From the NCBI GenBank assembly GCA_030698225.1, contig JAUYNR010000042.1, positions 1 through 37,159 of the forward strand: a stretch of 37,159 nucleotides of DNA. The letters run 5' to 3'. A program made the position numbers and the translations under genes. The stretch is from Oxalobacteraceae bacterium (GTDB taxonomy: Bacteria; Pseudomonadota; Gammaproteobacteria; Burkholderiales; Burkholderiaceae_D). This document shows positions 18,995-27,200 of the stretch, piece after piece (within the stretch, counting starts at the first letter, position 1; the number at the start of each line of letters is the position of its first letter). Under the pieces are notes generated by a model that was not told the origin of the DNA, searched no databases, and worked only from the letters and a program-made list of their open reading frames with translations.

Positions 18995-19417
18995 TCAACT
19001 CCCATGTAACCGCCTTGCCTTGACGGCGCTCAGTGTGTGCAGCGGAGTCAGTACCACTACACACGTCAGTGCGGCCAGCATGTCAAATTCCCAGTCAGCC
19101 CAATCGGCACTGCGGTAGGGCATAAAACTTTGGATCGTTTCATCCAGCCCGCCCAGCAAGGCAATCGCCAACAGCGTGCGCACCGCGCGGCTAAGCGGGC
19201 GACCGGTCAAGCCGCTGTATATCAGGCCGCTTAGGCTGGCATACGCCGTAAAATGCAGCAGCTTATCGGGCACCATGGCAGAAAGCGCTGTGGCTTCGCC
19301 CGGTATGGCGCCAATGGCCACCATCAGCGCAAAGAAAGCAAATGCGATCGCCATGCAGCACTTGGGCGTGATGGGCATACGTGGAGCCTGCTTATGCGCG
19401 GTGAGCTGAGGCGGCAT
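18995..19417 (-). CDS. VanZ family membrane protein
   Basis: This 140-aa protein has three to four hydrophobic segments and the VanZ-like pattern DKLLHFTAYASLSGLIY, DETIQSFMPYRSADWADWEFDMLAA. VanZ-like proteins recur in exopolysaccharide and exosortase gene clusters of betaproteobacteria; their biochemical role is unknown. The gene lies between the initiating sugar transferase and galU, which supports a link to the polysaccharide. The ATG at 19417 is used; an internal ATG at 19378 would still keep all membrane segments. Confidence 0.75.
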   Translation of the reverse strand: MPPQLTAHKQAPRMPITPKCCMAIAFAFFALMVAIGAIPGEATALSAMVPDKLLHFTAYASLSGLIYSGLTGRPLSRAVRTLLAIALLGGLDETIQSFMPYRSADWADWEFDMLAALTCVVVLTPLHTLSAVKARRLHGS

Positions 19418-19463
19418 ATTGCGATTCTGCTTTCTTTGTGAAGGTGATGGCTTGGTTCAAGCT

Positions 19464-19598
19464 TCAAGCCCGACCATAACGGTCTTGCAGCCGCACGATG
19501 TCGTCTTCCCCCAAATACCCACCGGACTGGATTTCGATCAGTTCCAGCGGTATCTTGCCGGGGTTTTCCAGCGAGTGCAGGCCGCATTTGGCTAATAG
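19464..19598 (-). pseudogene. C-terminal remnant of manC/algA (mannose-1-phosphate guanylyltransferase)
   Basis: The frame on the minus strand reads [19 protein letters not shown], then [20 protein letters not shown] and a stop at 19464-19466. The [27 protein letters not shown] block is the highly conserved end of the cupin (mannose-6-phosphate isomerase) domain of ManC/AlgA/CpsB, whose full length is about 470 aa. Only about 40 residues remain, jammed against the stop of the sugar transferase gene. The rest has been deleted. It shows that the locus once had a GDP-mannose branch here. Confidence 0.8.
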
Positions 19599-21007
19599 GC
19601 ATTTTTACCCGACCATCCTTTGAAAGTGGTCCAGACCAGGATGCGGAAGTCCATCAGCAGCGACCAGTTCCGGATGTAATGTAGATCGAACTGCACCCGT
19701 TTTTCCATCTTGACTAAGGTATCGGTTTCCCCGCGCAGGCCATGGATTTGCGCCCAACCGGTGATGCCCGGTTTAACACGATGGCGCGCCAGGTAGAGAT
19801 CCAACAACTCCTCATACATTTGATTGTGTTGCATCGCATGCGGTCTTGGCCCTACCACTGACATATCGCCGAGCAGCACGTTGATGAACTGCGGTAGCTC
19901 ATCGAGGCTGGTGCGCCTTAATAATTGTCCGATTGGAGTGATGCGCGTGTCGTTTTTTGTGGCCTGGGTAATTTGGTTGTGTTCCCGATGCAGCTTCATG
20001 GTCCGGAATTTGTAGATCATGAATTGCTTTCCATTCAGACCAAGCCTTGTTTGTTTGAAAAACACGGGGCCGGGAGATGTGTATTTAATGCATATCGCAA
20101 TCACCGCGAACACGGGGGACAACGCGGTCAGCGCCACTGCGGCAAACAGTTTGTCGAGCAGGTGCTTGAACATGCCGCGCGGGCCGCGGGAAACCGGGCG
20201 ATTCAAATCCACGGTGGGAAGGCCCAGAAAATCGACCATTCTGTTGCTGAGAATTTGCAGTCCTAGCATATCGGGCACCCAGCGAATATCCACCAGGGCA
20301 TTGCGTAGCAAATATTGCAGATCATGCAACTGGGGCGAGGCACTAATAGGTAGTGTTATCCAGATTTCATTGATATGGTTTGCCACCACATAATCATGTA
20401 TCTCCGCCAGCGTCTTGATGCGCACGAAGGAAGGGGTATTTAGATTGAGTGCATCCTTGTCATCGGCGTATACCGCGACGACGTCATAGCCAGACCAATA
20501 TTGCTGCCGCGCGCGTTTGTGCATTTCCTGCCCGGTGTGACCGTAACCGACAATCACTGCACGTTTGGTATTGAAGCCTTTGCTGCGTAAAAAATGAAGA
20601 GAGAGATAAACGACTACTCTATACATTGCCAAAAAAGCAATGCCGGTCAAATACCAATAAAATAGCCACAAACGCGACAGTTCACCGACACGGTGAATCA
20701 AAAAACTGAAAAAAAGCCCTATTAATAGAACCAGTGCCCACGAAGTGATCAGGCGCCCGAACATGAATGGCATAAAGCGCCCGCGCCAGGAGGCATACAT
20801 TCCGGATTGTGGAAATATAAAAAAAGCAAGCGCGCAGCACAAGTAGAGCAGCACCGTGTGAATGGGGGTTGCCGTATCAAGCGGCGCGTTGAAGCCCAAA
20901 TAGCTGGCAAGGTGAGCGGCAGCCCCTAAAACGACAACATCCGCCAATCGCCTTAAAAATTCAAATTCGGAAGGATGCTTGAAAATGAAGTCTTTTGTTC
21001 GTGACAT
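19592..21007 (-). CDS. wcaJ: Undecaprenyl-phosphate glucose phosphotransferase, WcaJ-like
   Basis: This 471-aa polyisoprenyl-phosphate hexose-1-phosphate transferase starts each repeat unit by moving glucose-1-phosphate from UDP-glucose to undecaprenyl phosphate. The N-terminal half has about four membrane helices and a CoA_binding_3-type domain ([18 protein letters not shown]). The C-terminal catalytic domain shows [55 protein letters not shown] and [21 protein letters not shown]. Length and order are those of WcaJ/EpsB-type enzymes. It is the promoter-proximal gene of the minus-strand locus, with an AT-rich leader upstream. Galactose as substrate is possible but less likely. Confidence 0.93.
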   Translation of the reverse strand: MSRTKDFIFKHPSEFEFLRRLADVVVLGAAAHLASYLGFNAPLDTATPIHTVLLYLCCALAFFIFPQSGMYASWRGRFMPFMFGRLITSWALVLLIGLFFSFLIHRVGELSRLWLFYWYLTGIAFLAMYRVVVYLSLHFLRSKGFNTKRAVIVGYGHTGQEMHKRARQQYWSGYDVVAVYADDKDALNLNTPSFVRIKTLAEIHDYVVANHINEIWITLPISASPQLHDLQYLLRNALVDIRWVPDMLGLQILSNRMVDFLGLPTVDLNRPVSRGPRGMFKHLLDKLFAAVALTALSPVFAVIAICIKYTSPGPVFFKQTRLGLNGKQFMIYKFRTMKLHREHNQITQATKNDTRITPIGQLLRRTSLDELPQFINVLLGDMSVVGPRPHAMQHNQMYEELLDLYLARHRVKPGITGWAQIHGLRGETDTLVKMEKRVQFDLHYIRNWSLLMDFRILVWTTFKGWSGKNAY

Positions 21008-21125
21008 GGGATTTTATCTCTTTCATTATTAGCGCTGCTGTGTTGGTAGGTCGCGATGTATTCAGGTGTCTTTTTTTAAACATCAACGTAACAGCAGCGG
21101 CTTAAATTGTCGCAGCGCAGCATTT

Positions 21126-21152
21126 ACTATAATTTTTGCACAAATGAAGCAA
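21126..21152 (-). promoter_or_regulatory. Possible sigma-70 promoter of the polysaccharide locus
   Basis: On the minus strand a -35-like TTGCTT (21147-21152) and a -10-like TATAGT (21126-21131) lie 15 bases apart, about 120 bases upstream of the wcaJ-like start, in AT-rich sequence. The spacing is short, so this is a weak candidate. Confidence 0.3.
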
Positions 21153-21384
21153 AAGTGTGTTGTTTATAGGTAACAATATCGGGTGGAATTTTTTATTGTT
21201 TGTAAATACTTGCAATATACCTCATTTTAATTGCCAAAAAACAAGTTTGCCGTGAGTATCGGCTTCGTAGCCTGCAGTCGAATAGGAAAATCCGATATCA
21301 CGTGGCTCAGTGCTGAACTCTACCGGCAGACATACCGAAGAAAATGACGGGAGGTAGCAATGTTTTATGATGCTAACAAGACAA

Positions 21385-21416
21385 TTAAAAAGCCGCTGCC
21401 CTATGAAGGAAGCGGC
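21385..21416 (-). terminator. Rho-independent terminator downstream of hipA
   Basis: Read on the minus strand, GCCGCT (21411-21416) and AGCGGC (21392-21397) form a stem around 13 bases and are followed by TTTTT (21387-21391). It lies downstream of hipA and of the tmRNA-like 3' end and would stop leftward transcription before the polysaccharide locus. Confidence 0.65.
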
Positions 21417-21452
21417 CTTCTGGTCGATTTTTGACTTTGTGAAACGAGTATT

Positions 21453-21483
21453 TGGTGGAGCGGCGGCAATCGAACCCGGGGCC
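21453..21483 (-). other. tmRNA/tRNA 3'-end-like sequence (possible attachment-site remnant)
   Basis: On the minus strand the sequence reads GGCCCCGGGTTCGATT, GCCGCCGCTCCACCA. The GGTTCGATT T-loop and CTCCACCA end closely resemble the 3' end of ssrA (tmRNA), which normally has a perfect T-stem. Here one T-stem base and one acceptor base differ, and no matching 5' acceptor strand is visible within tRNA distance. A terminator follows at 21385-21416. Integrative elements often carry a copy of such a 3' end at their border, and this one sits at the edge of the toxin-antitoxin island. Confidence 0.4.
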
Positions 21484-21573
21484 GACCATAGCATCCATGC
21501 GGGTTCCGGGCCGGTTTTACCTTTTGTCGCAGATTTGTTGCATAGTTTTTGAAACCGCCATCCGTTCGCGCGC

Positions 21574-22917
21574 CTATTCTGCTCCAAGATTGGAGGCTAC
21601 AAGTCCTTCTTGAAACGATTTTGCTTGTGCTTGAGTACCCGCATAGATGGCATCCCATAGTTTCATTGGGAAATCTGGAGGAAGCCGGGGACGGACAGAT
21701 TCAAATACGTTTTCTATCTCGGAGCTGATGCTAATCATGGCCTCAAATGCTTCCGGCAGGCCAGAGTTTTGTGCAAGCCCTGCCCAGTGCCGTGCTTTGA
21801 TTTCTACCAGCTTCCGGTGCATGCTCTTTCCACGTACTCCCATAGCCATTGCGGCCTTGTATTTGCTCTGTTTATTTGGCGCATCTCCGATGATCGGCCA
21901 AAAAGAGAGTACATCGTAAAAGGGGGTCATCATATAGCCCCCTCCCTCCTGCAATGCAATGGAAAAATTCTTTGCATGGCCGTCAAATGCAGCCAAGAGC
22001 CAGAACACGAACTGAACCAGCAAGAAGTGTAAGCGGTCTTCTTCTTTATGTTCGCTGCCTTCCAGTTTCGAAAGAATGTCGACGATACCTGGGCCACCGT
22101 CGACCTCATACTTCTTGGAACTGGGATATCCGAACACCTGGCAGAAGTCTTCTTGCGGCAGGCGAGCGAGCCATGTATTGCCGTCCATCCAGCGACGGTC
22201 AAACCGTTCCACTACCAGGGTTTTCATGCCAAGAAACGACGCCATTTCAGTGGCCGCCACGTCAAACCCAATCGCACCCAGCAACTGCGCACATAGCCAC
22301 TCGTTTTCGACAGAGGTTCTCATGTCCATTCCTTTGAGTCCGCCGATGAGACCCAAAGGCAATTTTAGGATGTGAGACGTTGGCGTAGCGCCTTGAGGAA
22401 GATGCCACGCATCGCCTATGCGAAGCAGTGCGGTCTTTTCTTGCGCTCCCGCAAGTGAAATGCGAAAAGGATGGTCATCCGGCGCTTGGCCCGGTGTCGC
22501 TCCGCCGGATGCGTCGATCAGGATTTGAGAAATATCTAATTCCGATAAGGGACGGCTGTCGATTCTGTCAAATCCTTCGGGCTCTTCACCCGGAGGTAAA
22601 AGCTGTACAGCCCCGACACAATCGCGACCGATGGCTTCAAGCAACGAGTATGTGTCCGTGTCTTCAGTTTTAAATTTCTTTTGTAAACGGTCGCGAATGT
22701 GCTGTGCGTCCGGAAGGAGATTGTCAAAGTAATTTTGGACAACCTCGCCGCGTATTTCACCGCCAGCAATGGGAATAGGCAAGGAAATGGACAGCGGATA
22801 CGCATACTCGGAAGTAGCCCATGAGGACTCATATTCAAAGATGCTTACCCCATGCCGGGATTTTGACCAGGTCCCAACCAATTGCCCGTTCATCCAAACA
22901 GAAAGTTCTTGCGCCAT
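21574..22917 (-). CDS. hipA: HipA-family serine/threonine kinase toxin
   Basis: This 447-aa type II toxin kinase is of the class whose E. coli member phosphorylates glutamyl-tRNA synthetase. It resembles E. coli HipA along its length. The N-terminal couple-HipA domain comes first. FRISLAGAQEKTALLRIGDAWHLPQG then corresponds to the P-loop and the autophosphorylated serine region (Ser150 in E. coli). VVERFDRRW, LPQEDFCQVFG, the catalytic DGHAKNFS (Asp and Asn) and the metal site YDVLSFWP are all present, so it looks active. It begins 10 bp after hipB stops, on the same strand. A terminator lies about 160 bp downstream. Confidence 0.93.
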   Translation of the reverse strand: MAQELSVWMNGQLVGTWSKSRHGVSIFEYESSWATSEYAYPLSISLPIPIAGGEIRGEVVQNYFDNLLPDAQHIRDRLQKKFKTEDTDTYSLLEAIGRDCVGAVQLLPPGEEPEGFDRIDSRPLSELDISQILIDASGGATPGQAPDDHPFRISLAGAQEKTALLRIGDAWHLPQGATPTSHILKLPLGLIGGLKGMDMRTSVENEWLCAQLLGAIGFDVAATEMASFLGMKTLVVERFDRRWMDGNTWLARLPQEDFCQVFGYPSSKKYEVDGGPGIVDILSKLEGSEHKEEDRLHFLLVQFVFWLLAAFDGHAKNFSIALQEGGGYMMTPFYDVLSFWPIIGDAPNKQSKYKAAMAMGVRGKSMHRKLVEIKARHWAGLAQNSGLPEAFEAMISISSEIENVFESVRPRLPPDFPMKLWDAIYAGTQAQAKSFQEGLVASNLGAE

Positions 22918-22927
22918 TGCTTAGTTT

Positions 22928-23554
22928 TCACTTCTTCTTTGTAATGGAAAGTTTAGAGGACTTATTGCCGCTCTTTGAAGGAGGCAATAGTTTCTTCTTT
23001 GCAAGCGGAGGTTTGGGCGTCAATAAGCCAGAGTCGAAAGAAATTGAAATATCTGTTTTAGCGGCAGGGAACACTGGTTTTTCAGCCTCAGGCGATTGTT
23101 CATCGCGTTGCAAATTGAGCCGGCGCTGGGAGCCCACTGGTTCAACCGCTCGCGCTACGCTTTCCTGCTGCGCCGGAACATTGACAACTCGCCTTGCCTT
23201 TTCGGACTTCTTCATGAGTGTCACAAACACAGGCTTTTCTCGTTCGGATCTTTTCATGAGTGCCACAAACACTGGCTTTGCTCGTTCGGAATTAGAATCC
23301 TCTTGTGTCACAAACACTGGCTTTGCTCGTTCGGACTCTACTTGTGTCTCAATCACCAACTTTGCATCCAACAAATGTAAAATTTGCAGAAATTTATCAA
23401 CGCCAATTGAGCCAGGGTCTCCCTCTATTTGAGCGACCCGTGCCTGTCCAAGACCCAGCTTCCGGCCAAGGTCTGCTTGCGACCATCCTTTTGCTCTGCG
23501 CAAAGACTTAAAGTGGGTAGCTAATTGCGAAGAAGAACTGACAGTAAGCTTCAT
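22928..23554 (-). CDS. hipB: HipB-like antitoxin with long repeat-bearing tail
   Basis: This 208-aa protein is more than twice the length of E. coli HipB (88 aa). Residues 1-70 are an XRE/Cro helix-turn-helix domain (LATHFKSLRRAKGWSQADLGRKLGLGQARVAQIEGDPGSIGVDKFLQILHLLDAKLVI) that would bind the operator and neutralise HipA. The remaining 135 residues are disordered-looking and charged. They contain a degenerate tandem repeat: SERAKPVFVTQEDS, SERAKPVFVALMKR, SEREKPVFVTLMKK, SEKARRVV, then later EAEKPVFPAAK, with a lysine-rich end. The operator array at 23566-23662 and the promoter at 23588-23616 lie directly upstream. Function of the tail is unknown. Confidence 0.88.
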   Translation of the reverse strand: MKLTVSSSSQLATHFKSLRRAKGWSQADLGRKLGLGQARVAQIEGDPGSIGVDKFLQILHLLDAKLVIETQVESERAKPVFVTQEDSNSERAKPVFVALMKRSEREKPVFVTLMKKSEKARRVVNVPAQQESVARAVEPVGSQRRLNLQRDEQSPEAEKPVFPAAKTDISISFDSGLLTPKPPLAKKKLLPPSKSGNKSSKLSITKKK

Positions 23555-23565
23555 AATTGAATACT

Positions 23566-23662
23566 ATTACAAATTCCTAATAATTTCAGCATATCAGGAA
23601 TATATAATTAATACAACATATTAGGAATATCTAATATAGACAATTAATTAGGAATATCTAAT
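23566..23662. promoter_or_regulatory. Four-copy operator array upstream of hipB, 27-bp period
   Basis: ATTAGGAATATCTAAT occurs exactly at 23620-23635 and 23647-23662, with a close variant ATCAGGAATATATAAT at 23593-23608 and a looser one ATTACAAATTCCTAAT at 23566-23581. The starts are spaced exactly 27 bases apart. Each box has TTAG and CTAA half-sites in inverted orientation around six bases. They overlap the hipB promoter, as expected for autorepression by HipB. Confidence 0.75.
23588..23616 (-). promoter_or_regulatory. hipBA promoter
   Basis: On the minus strand TTGTAT (23611-23616) and TATGCT (23588-23593) are 17 bases apart, about 35 bases upstream of the hipB start. Two of the four 27-bp-spaced boxes overlap or flank it. 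Confidence 0.55.
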
Positions 23663-24628
23663 AAATAGCACGCCTGAAAAGCCTTTTGGCTCGGAGCGAC
23701 AATCCACAAACTGCAGTATGTATTTATAAATACGCACTATTTATATGCGTAAATTTACATGTTTTTGCATATACTCCTATTATTTCTTAAATTCGACGAC
23801 TGTTCAGCCCTATGGAACGGCTCTTAAAGTCCGTCACCCGCCCCGCCTGGATCCGGAAACCGTGATTGCCGGTGAGAAGCCTGGATTCCCACCTTCGCGG
23901 GAATGACGGTTTTGATTTTTTAGAGATTCTGTTTTACCGGGAAGCCACTCACATCCCAGAGCGTCCTGACGCCGCCGGGAAACGGCTACCGGGTATAGCG
24001 CTGGCGGAATGTCGCCAACGCGTCTGGCTTATTGGGAGGGGTGGGGGCATTGCAACGGCGGGGCATACCCGCACGCGGGAGAGGGGGAACGGCGGGGCGG
24101 TCGTTGGTTTTGCAATAGCTGGCGAGAGAGCGGCTTTTGCTCCTCTCTCCCACTTGTGGGAGAGAGGCCGGGAGAGAGGGCGCTAGCAAATATTCCGGCT
24201 GCATTAATGTGGCAATGCCATCAAGTTTACGCGTTGTTTTGGGCCTTCCTGGCGATTGCGATTGCCCTCTCCCCGGCCCTCTCCCGCACGCGGGAGAGGG
24301 AGAACGGCAGGACAGTGCGGCCGCTGGCTGACTTTTAGATTGCAATGAGTATGGCAATTTTTATGGCATTTACCGCATATGTTAATTGCGGTTACAAAAT
24401 ATACTCATGTTAATTTTGATCTGTTGGTGGATCAGCTGTTTGCCGAAGCCTATAACTACCCGCTACCTGAACCCGGTGCGCACCAGTGCAGGACGATTTT
24501 TGACGTGATCAATTGGCTGGTGCGGCAGCGGGATATGGCGAGCCGGTTTTTCCATGAGTGAAACTGCTCGATTCAATGGCCGAATCTGGCGTAGCTGTAG
24601 ACGGAGATTTCCACATTTTTTAGTTTGC
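23663..24628. repeat. Repeat region between hipB and higB, including composite repeat copy A (23985-24419)
   Basis: Left part: a palindromic segment at 23711-23818 shared with 14495-14601. Copy A of the composite repeat starts near 23985 (CCGGGTATAGCGCTGGCGG), contains several CCCTCTCCC...GGGAGAGGG hairpins (for example 24277-24300) and ends with the 60-bp palindrome GAGTAT...CCGCA...TGCGG...ATACTC (24347-24406). After it comes a 140-bp coding-like scrap ending QCRTIFDVINWLVRQRDMASRFFHE and a stop at 24559-24561, whose family I do not recognise. No complete gene is seen. Confidence 0.7.
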
Positions 24629-24656
24629 TTGACTTTTGTATCCAAATGAGTACGAT
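24629..24656 (+). promoter_or_regulatory. higBA promoter candidate
   Basis: TTGACT (24629-24634) and TACGAT (24651-24656) are 16 bases apart. Transcription would start at or next to the higB ATG at 24663, and no Shine-Dalgarno sequence is seen before that ATG. The toxin mRNA could therefore be leaderless. Confidence 0.5.
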
Positions 24657-24662
24657 TTGACC

Positions 24663-24962
24663 ATGAACATTTTCCAGAAATCTGATGAATTTGATGCTTG
24701 GCTGATCGGACTGAAAGACAAAATTGGAAAAGCCCAGGTAGTTTTGCGTCTTGATCGGGCAGCAGAAGGCAACTTTGGCAACTGCGAACCGGTGGGAGGA
24801 GGAGTTTCCGAGATGCGGATTCACTACGGACCTGGTTACCGGCTGTATTTCACCCGGCGCGGTGCAGTGGTTTATCTGCTGCTGTTGGGTGGCGATAAAT
24901 CAACCCAGAAACGTGATATCAAGCGCGCTATAGAGATGGCGGGCGCATTACCCAAGGATTAA
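24663..24962 (+). CDS. higB: RelE/HigB-family (Gp49-like) toxin
   Basis: This 99-aa protein begins FQKSDEFDAWLIGLKDK and contains LDRAAEGNFGNCEPVGGGVSEMRIHYGPGYRLYFTRRGAVVYLLLLGGDKSTQKRDIKRAIEMA. This is the pattern of the phage-derived Gp49-like/HigB group of RelE/ParE-superfamily toxins. Members act as ribosome-dependent mRNA endonucleases. The toxin gene precedes its antitoxin by 4 bp, the usual HigBA order. It lies between composite repeat copies A and B. Confidence 0.88.
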   Translation: MNIFQKSDEFDAWLIGLKDKIGKAQVVLRLDRAAEGNFGNCEPVGGGVSEMRIHYGPGYRLYFTRRGAVVYLLLLGGDKSTQKRDIKRAIEMAGALPKD

Positions 24963-24966
24963 TACC

Positions 24967-25254
24967 ATGACCAATTTCACCCCATTTGACGCGGCTGATT
25001 ATCTCGATAACGAAGAAACTGTTGCCGCATATCTGACGGCAGCACTGGAAGACTCCGATCCCGACGTATTTCTTGTGGCAGTTAAGGCTGTTGCTCGTGC
25101 TCGCGGCATGACACAGTTGGCAAAGGATTCCGGCTTGGGCCGCGAAAGCCTTTACAAGGCGCTCTCACCTGGCGCGAAACCGCGTTATGAAACGGTGATG
25201 AAAGTGGTTCGAGCGCTGGGCGTGAATCTACATGCCGAGATTCGGCATGTCTAG
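24967..25254 (+). CDS. higA: HigA-like addiction-module antidote
   Basis: This 95-aa antitoxin begins with FDAADYLDNEETVAAYLTAALED and has a C-terminal helix-turn-helix (GMTQLAKDSGLGRESLYKALSPGAKPRYETVMKVVRALGVNLHAEI). This is the layout of the 'probable addiction module antidote protein' family paired with Gp49-like toxins. It starts four bases after the toxin stop, with AAGGA just before that stop as its likely ribosome binding site. It should bind and silence the toxin and repress the shared promoter. Confidence 0.9.
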   Translation: MTNFTPFDAADYLDNEETVAAYLTAALEDSDPDVFLVAVKAVARARGMTQLAKDSGLGRESLYKALSPGAKPRYETVMKVVRALGVNLHAEIRHV

Positions 25255-25896
25255 CCTGAATGCAGATAGGTGCGGCGTGTCTTTATCACCTAGCAATGGG
25301 TGCGCATACATGACGATGGCGCTTACTATGCGCGGCCGGTGCATCCGCTGATGCGCCTGAATCCGGCTTCGCCGATGTTCAGGAAAAATATTGTGCTGGA
25401 GCGGGCCGGTGGCTGGGATGCGTTTGGCTTATTGGGAGGGGTGGGGGCATTGCAACGGCGGGGCATACCCGCAGGCGGGAGAGGGGGAACGGCGGGGCGG
25501 TCGCTGGTTTTGCAATAGCTGGCGAGAGAGCGGCTTTTGCTCCTCTCTCCCACTTGTGGGAGAGAGGGCGCTAGCAAATATTCCGGCTGCATTATGTGGC
25601 AATGCCATCAAGTTTACGCGTTGTTTTTGGCCTTCCGGGCGATTGCGCTTACCCTCTCCCCGGCCCTCTCCCACACGCGGGAGAGGGAGAACGGTAGGAC
25701 AGTGCGGCCGCTGGCTGACTTTTAGATTGCCATGAGTATGGCAATTTTTATGGCATTTACCGCATATGTTCATTGCGGCTGCAAAATATACTCTTGCTAA
25801 TTTTGAATAATAGGCACCCGCTTGCGGGAAAATGAGCTTTCTATAGCGAGCTGAACAGTAACAATAAGTGAACGATTTTGCGGTGTGAAATCCGGC
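25255..25896. repeat. Glycosyltransferase scrap and composite repeat copy B (about 25419-25807)
   Basis: After higA a 130-bp frame (25300-25430) reads HDDGAYYARPVHPLMRLNPASPMFRKNIVLERAGGWDAF. This resembles the middle of a GT2 glycosyltransferase (SPMFR...LERAGGWD) and has no start or end of its own. It runs straight into copy B of the composite repeat (GGCTTATTGGGAGGGGTGGG...), with the same hairpins as copy A and the terminal 60-bp palindrome at 25734-25793. A small CCCGCTTGCGGG hairpin follows near 25818. No complete gene is present. Confidence 0.65.
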
Positions 25897-25897
25897 A

Positions 25898-25926
25898 TTG
25901 ATTATCTAGCGATATAGTCCTAGAAT
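25898..25926 (+). promoter_or_regulatory. Promoter of the AAA ATPase gene
   Basis: TTGATT (25898-25903) and TAGAAT (25921-25926) are 17 bases apart and end about 38 bases before the ATG at 25965. The gene therefore has its own promoter within its repeat-bounded cassette. Confidence 0.6.
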
Positions 25927-25964
25927 CATGTAATTCATAAGGTTAGTGTTTAGAAATTACAGTA

Positions 25965-27200
25965 ATGATCTCCCGGCACATTCAATTTCATCTGCAAACT
26001 CTACTGACCCACTTTCCTTGTGTCGTGCTGACCGGAGTGCGGCAGTGTGGCAAAACGACATTGCTGGGTACGCTTCCCGGCGAATGGCAGCGCTTTGACA
26101 TGGAGAATTCGACGGATCGCCAGCAACTACTTGCCGATCCTGATCTGTTCTTCCGCTTGCATGCCGACAAGGTTGTGATTGATGAAGCCCAACTGGCACC
26201 GCCTTTGTTCTCGGCATTGCGCGTGGCGATCGACCGGGATCGCTCCAGGAAAGGACGGTTTTTGCTGTCGGGCTCCAGTTCGCCGGAGTTGGTGAAGCAG
26301 ATTTCAGAAAGCCTGGCAGGCCGGGTGGCGCGTTTGGAAATGGCGCCACTGAGCTTGTCAGAGGCGTGGCAACTACCGCCATCCCGCCTTTACCCACTGC
26401 TGGCCGACGGTGCGCCGATTGCGGATATTCAGGTTGCTGCAGCCGCTAGATTGACTGTGTTGCAGGTTCGAGACTACTGGTTTCAGGGCGGCTATCCGGA
26501 GCCCTGGCTGAGCGGAAATGACGAATTCCGCAGTCTGTGGTACCGCCACTATATTGATGCTTATTTACTGCGGGATATCGGTGCTTTGTTTCCCAATCTG
26601 AATCGGGATCGCTTCCGGCAGTTCATCGCCCTGCTCAGCCAGCTTTCCGGGAATATTCTTAATAACGCCGACATCGCCAGAACGCTAGGGATAAGCGAGC
26701 CTACCGTACGCGACTGGTTGAGCATCGCCCACGATACCTTTCTGTGGCGGCATATTCCAGCCTGGGATCGCTCTGCTGCGAAACAACTGGTCAAGCACCC
26801 CAAGGGATTTCTGCGGGACAGCGGTCTGTTGCATCGGCTGTTGCGAATCCAGGATCACGACATGCTTTCGACTCATCCTGCAATCGGAAAGTCGTGGGAG
26901 GGCATGGTGGTGGAAACGTTGTTGAGGGGTTTTGAAAACGCCGGTATCGACGTGGAGCCCTTTCATTACCGCACGCGCGGCGGGGCGGAAATTGACTTGA
27001 TTCTGGAAGGACAATTTGGCAGTGCCCACCTGTTGCCAGTGGAAATAAAACTTACCCAGCAGTCCGATAAACGCGCCCTGCGTTCACTGGTCGAGTTTGT
27101 GGCGACCCACGGCTGCCCTCTGGGTCTGGTAATCAATAACGACGAACGACCGCGCTGGTTAGATGACCGCATCCTCGCTATTCCGGCTGCCGCTCTCTGA
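25965..27200 (+). CDS. AAA ATPase with DUF4143 domain
   Basis: This 411-aa protein has an N-terminal AAA_14-type ATPase: Walker A GVRQCGKTT at residues 24-32, Walker B KVVIDEAQ at 69-76, then LLSGSSSPELV and the P-L-S-L-S-E motif (MAPLSLSEAW). The C-terminal DUF4143 region includes a winged-helix-like segment (NNADIARTLGISEPTVRDWLSIAHDTF). It ends with GGAEIDLILEG...LLPVEIKLTQQSDKRALRSL, which fits a PD-(D/E)XK nuclease-like fold. The family is widespread and poorly characterised, often on mobile DNA. The gene is single, with its own promoter, between composite repeat copies B and C. Confidence 0.88.
   Translation: MISRHIQFHLQTLLTHFPCVVLTGVRQCGKTTLLGTLPGEWQRFDMENSTDRQQLLADPDLFFRLHADKVVIDEAQLAPPLFSALRVAIDRDRSRKGRFLLSGSSSPELVKQISESLAGRVARLEMAPLSLSEAWQLPPSRLYPLLADGAPIADIQVAAAARLTVLQVRDYWFQGGYPEPWLSGNDEFRSLWYRHYIDAYLLRDIGALFPNLNRDRFRQFIALLSQLSGNILNNADIARTLGISEPTVRDWLSIAHDTFLWRHIPAWDRSAAKQLVKHPKGFLRDSGLLHRLLRIQDHDMLSTHPAIGKSWEGMVVETLLRGFENAGIDVEPFHYRTRGGAEIDLILEGQFGSAHLLPVEIKLTQQSDKRALRSLVEFVATHGCPLGLVINNDERPRWLDDRILAIPAAAL

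Noticed and set aside
21222..21587. 121-aa frame between the sugar transferase and hipA
   Set aside because: It reads through the tmRNA-like end and the terminator and overlaps the end of hipA; only its last 30 residues look protein-like and I cannot assign them.
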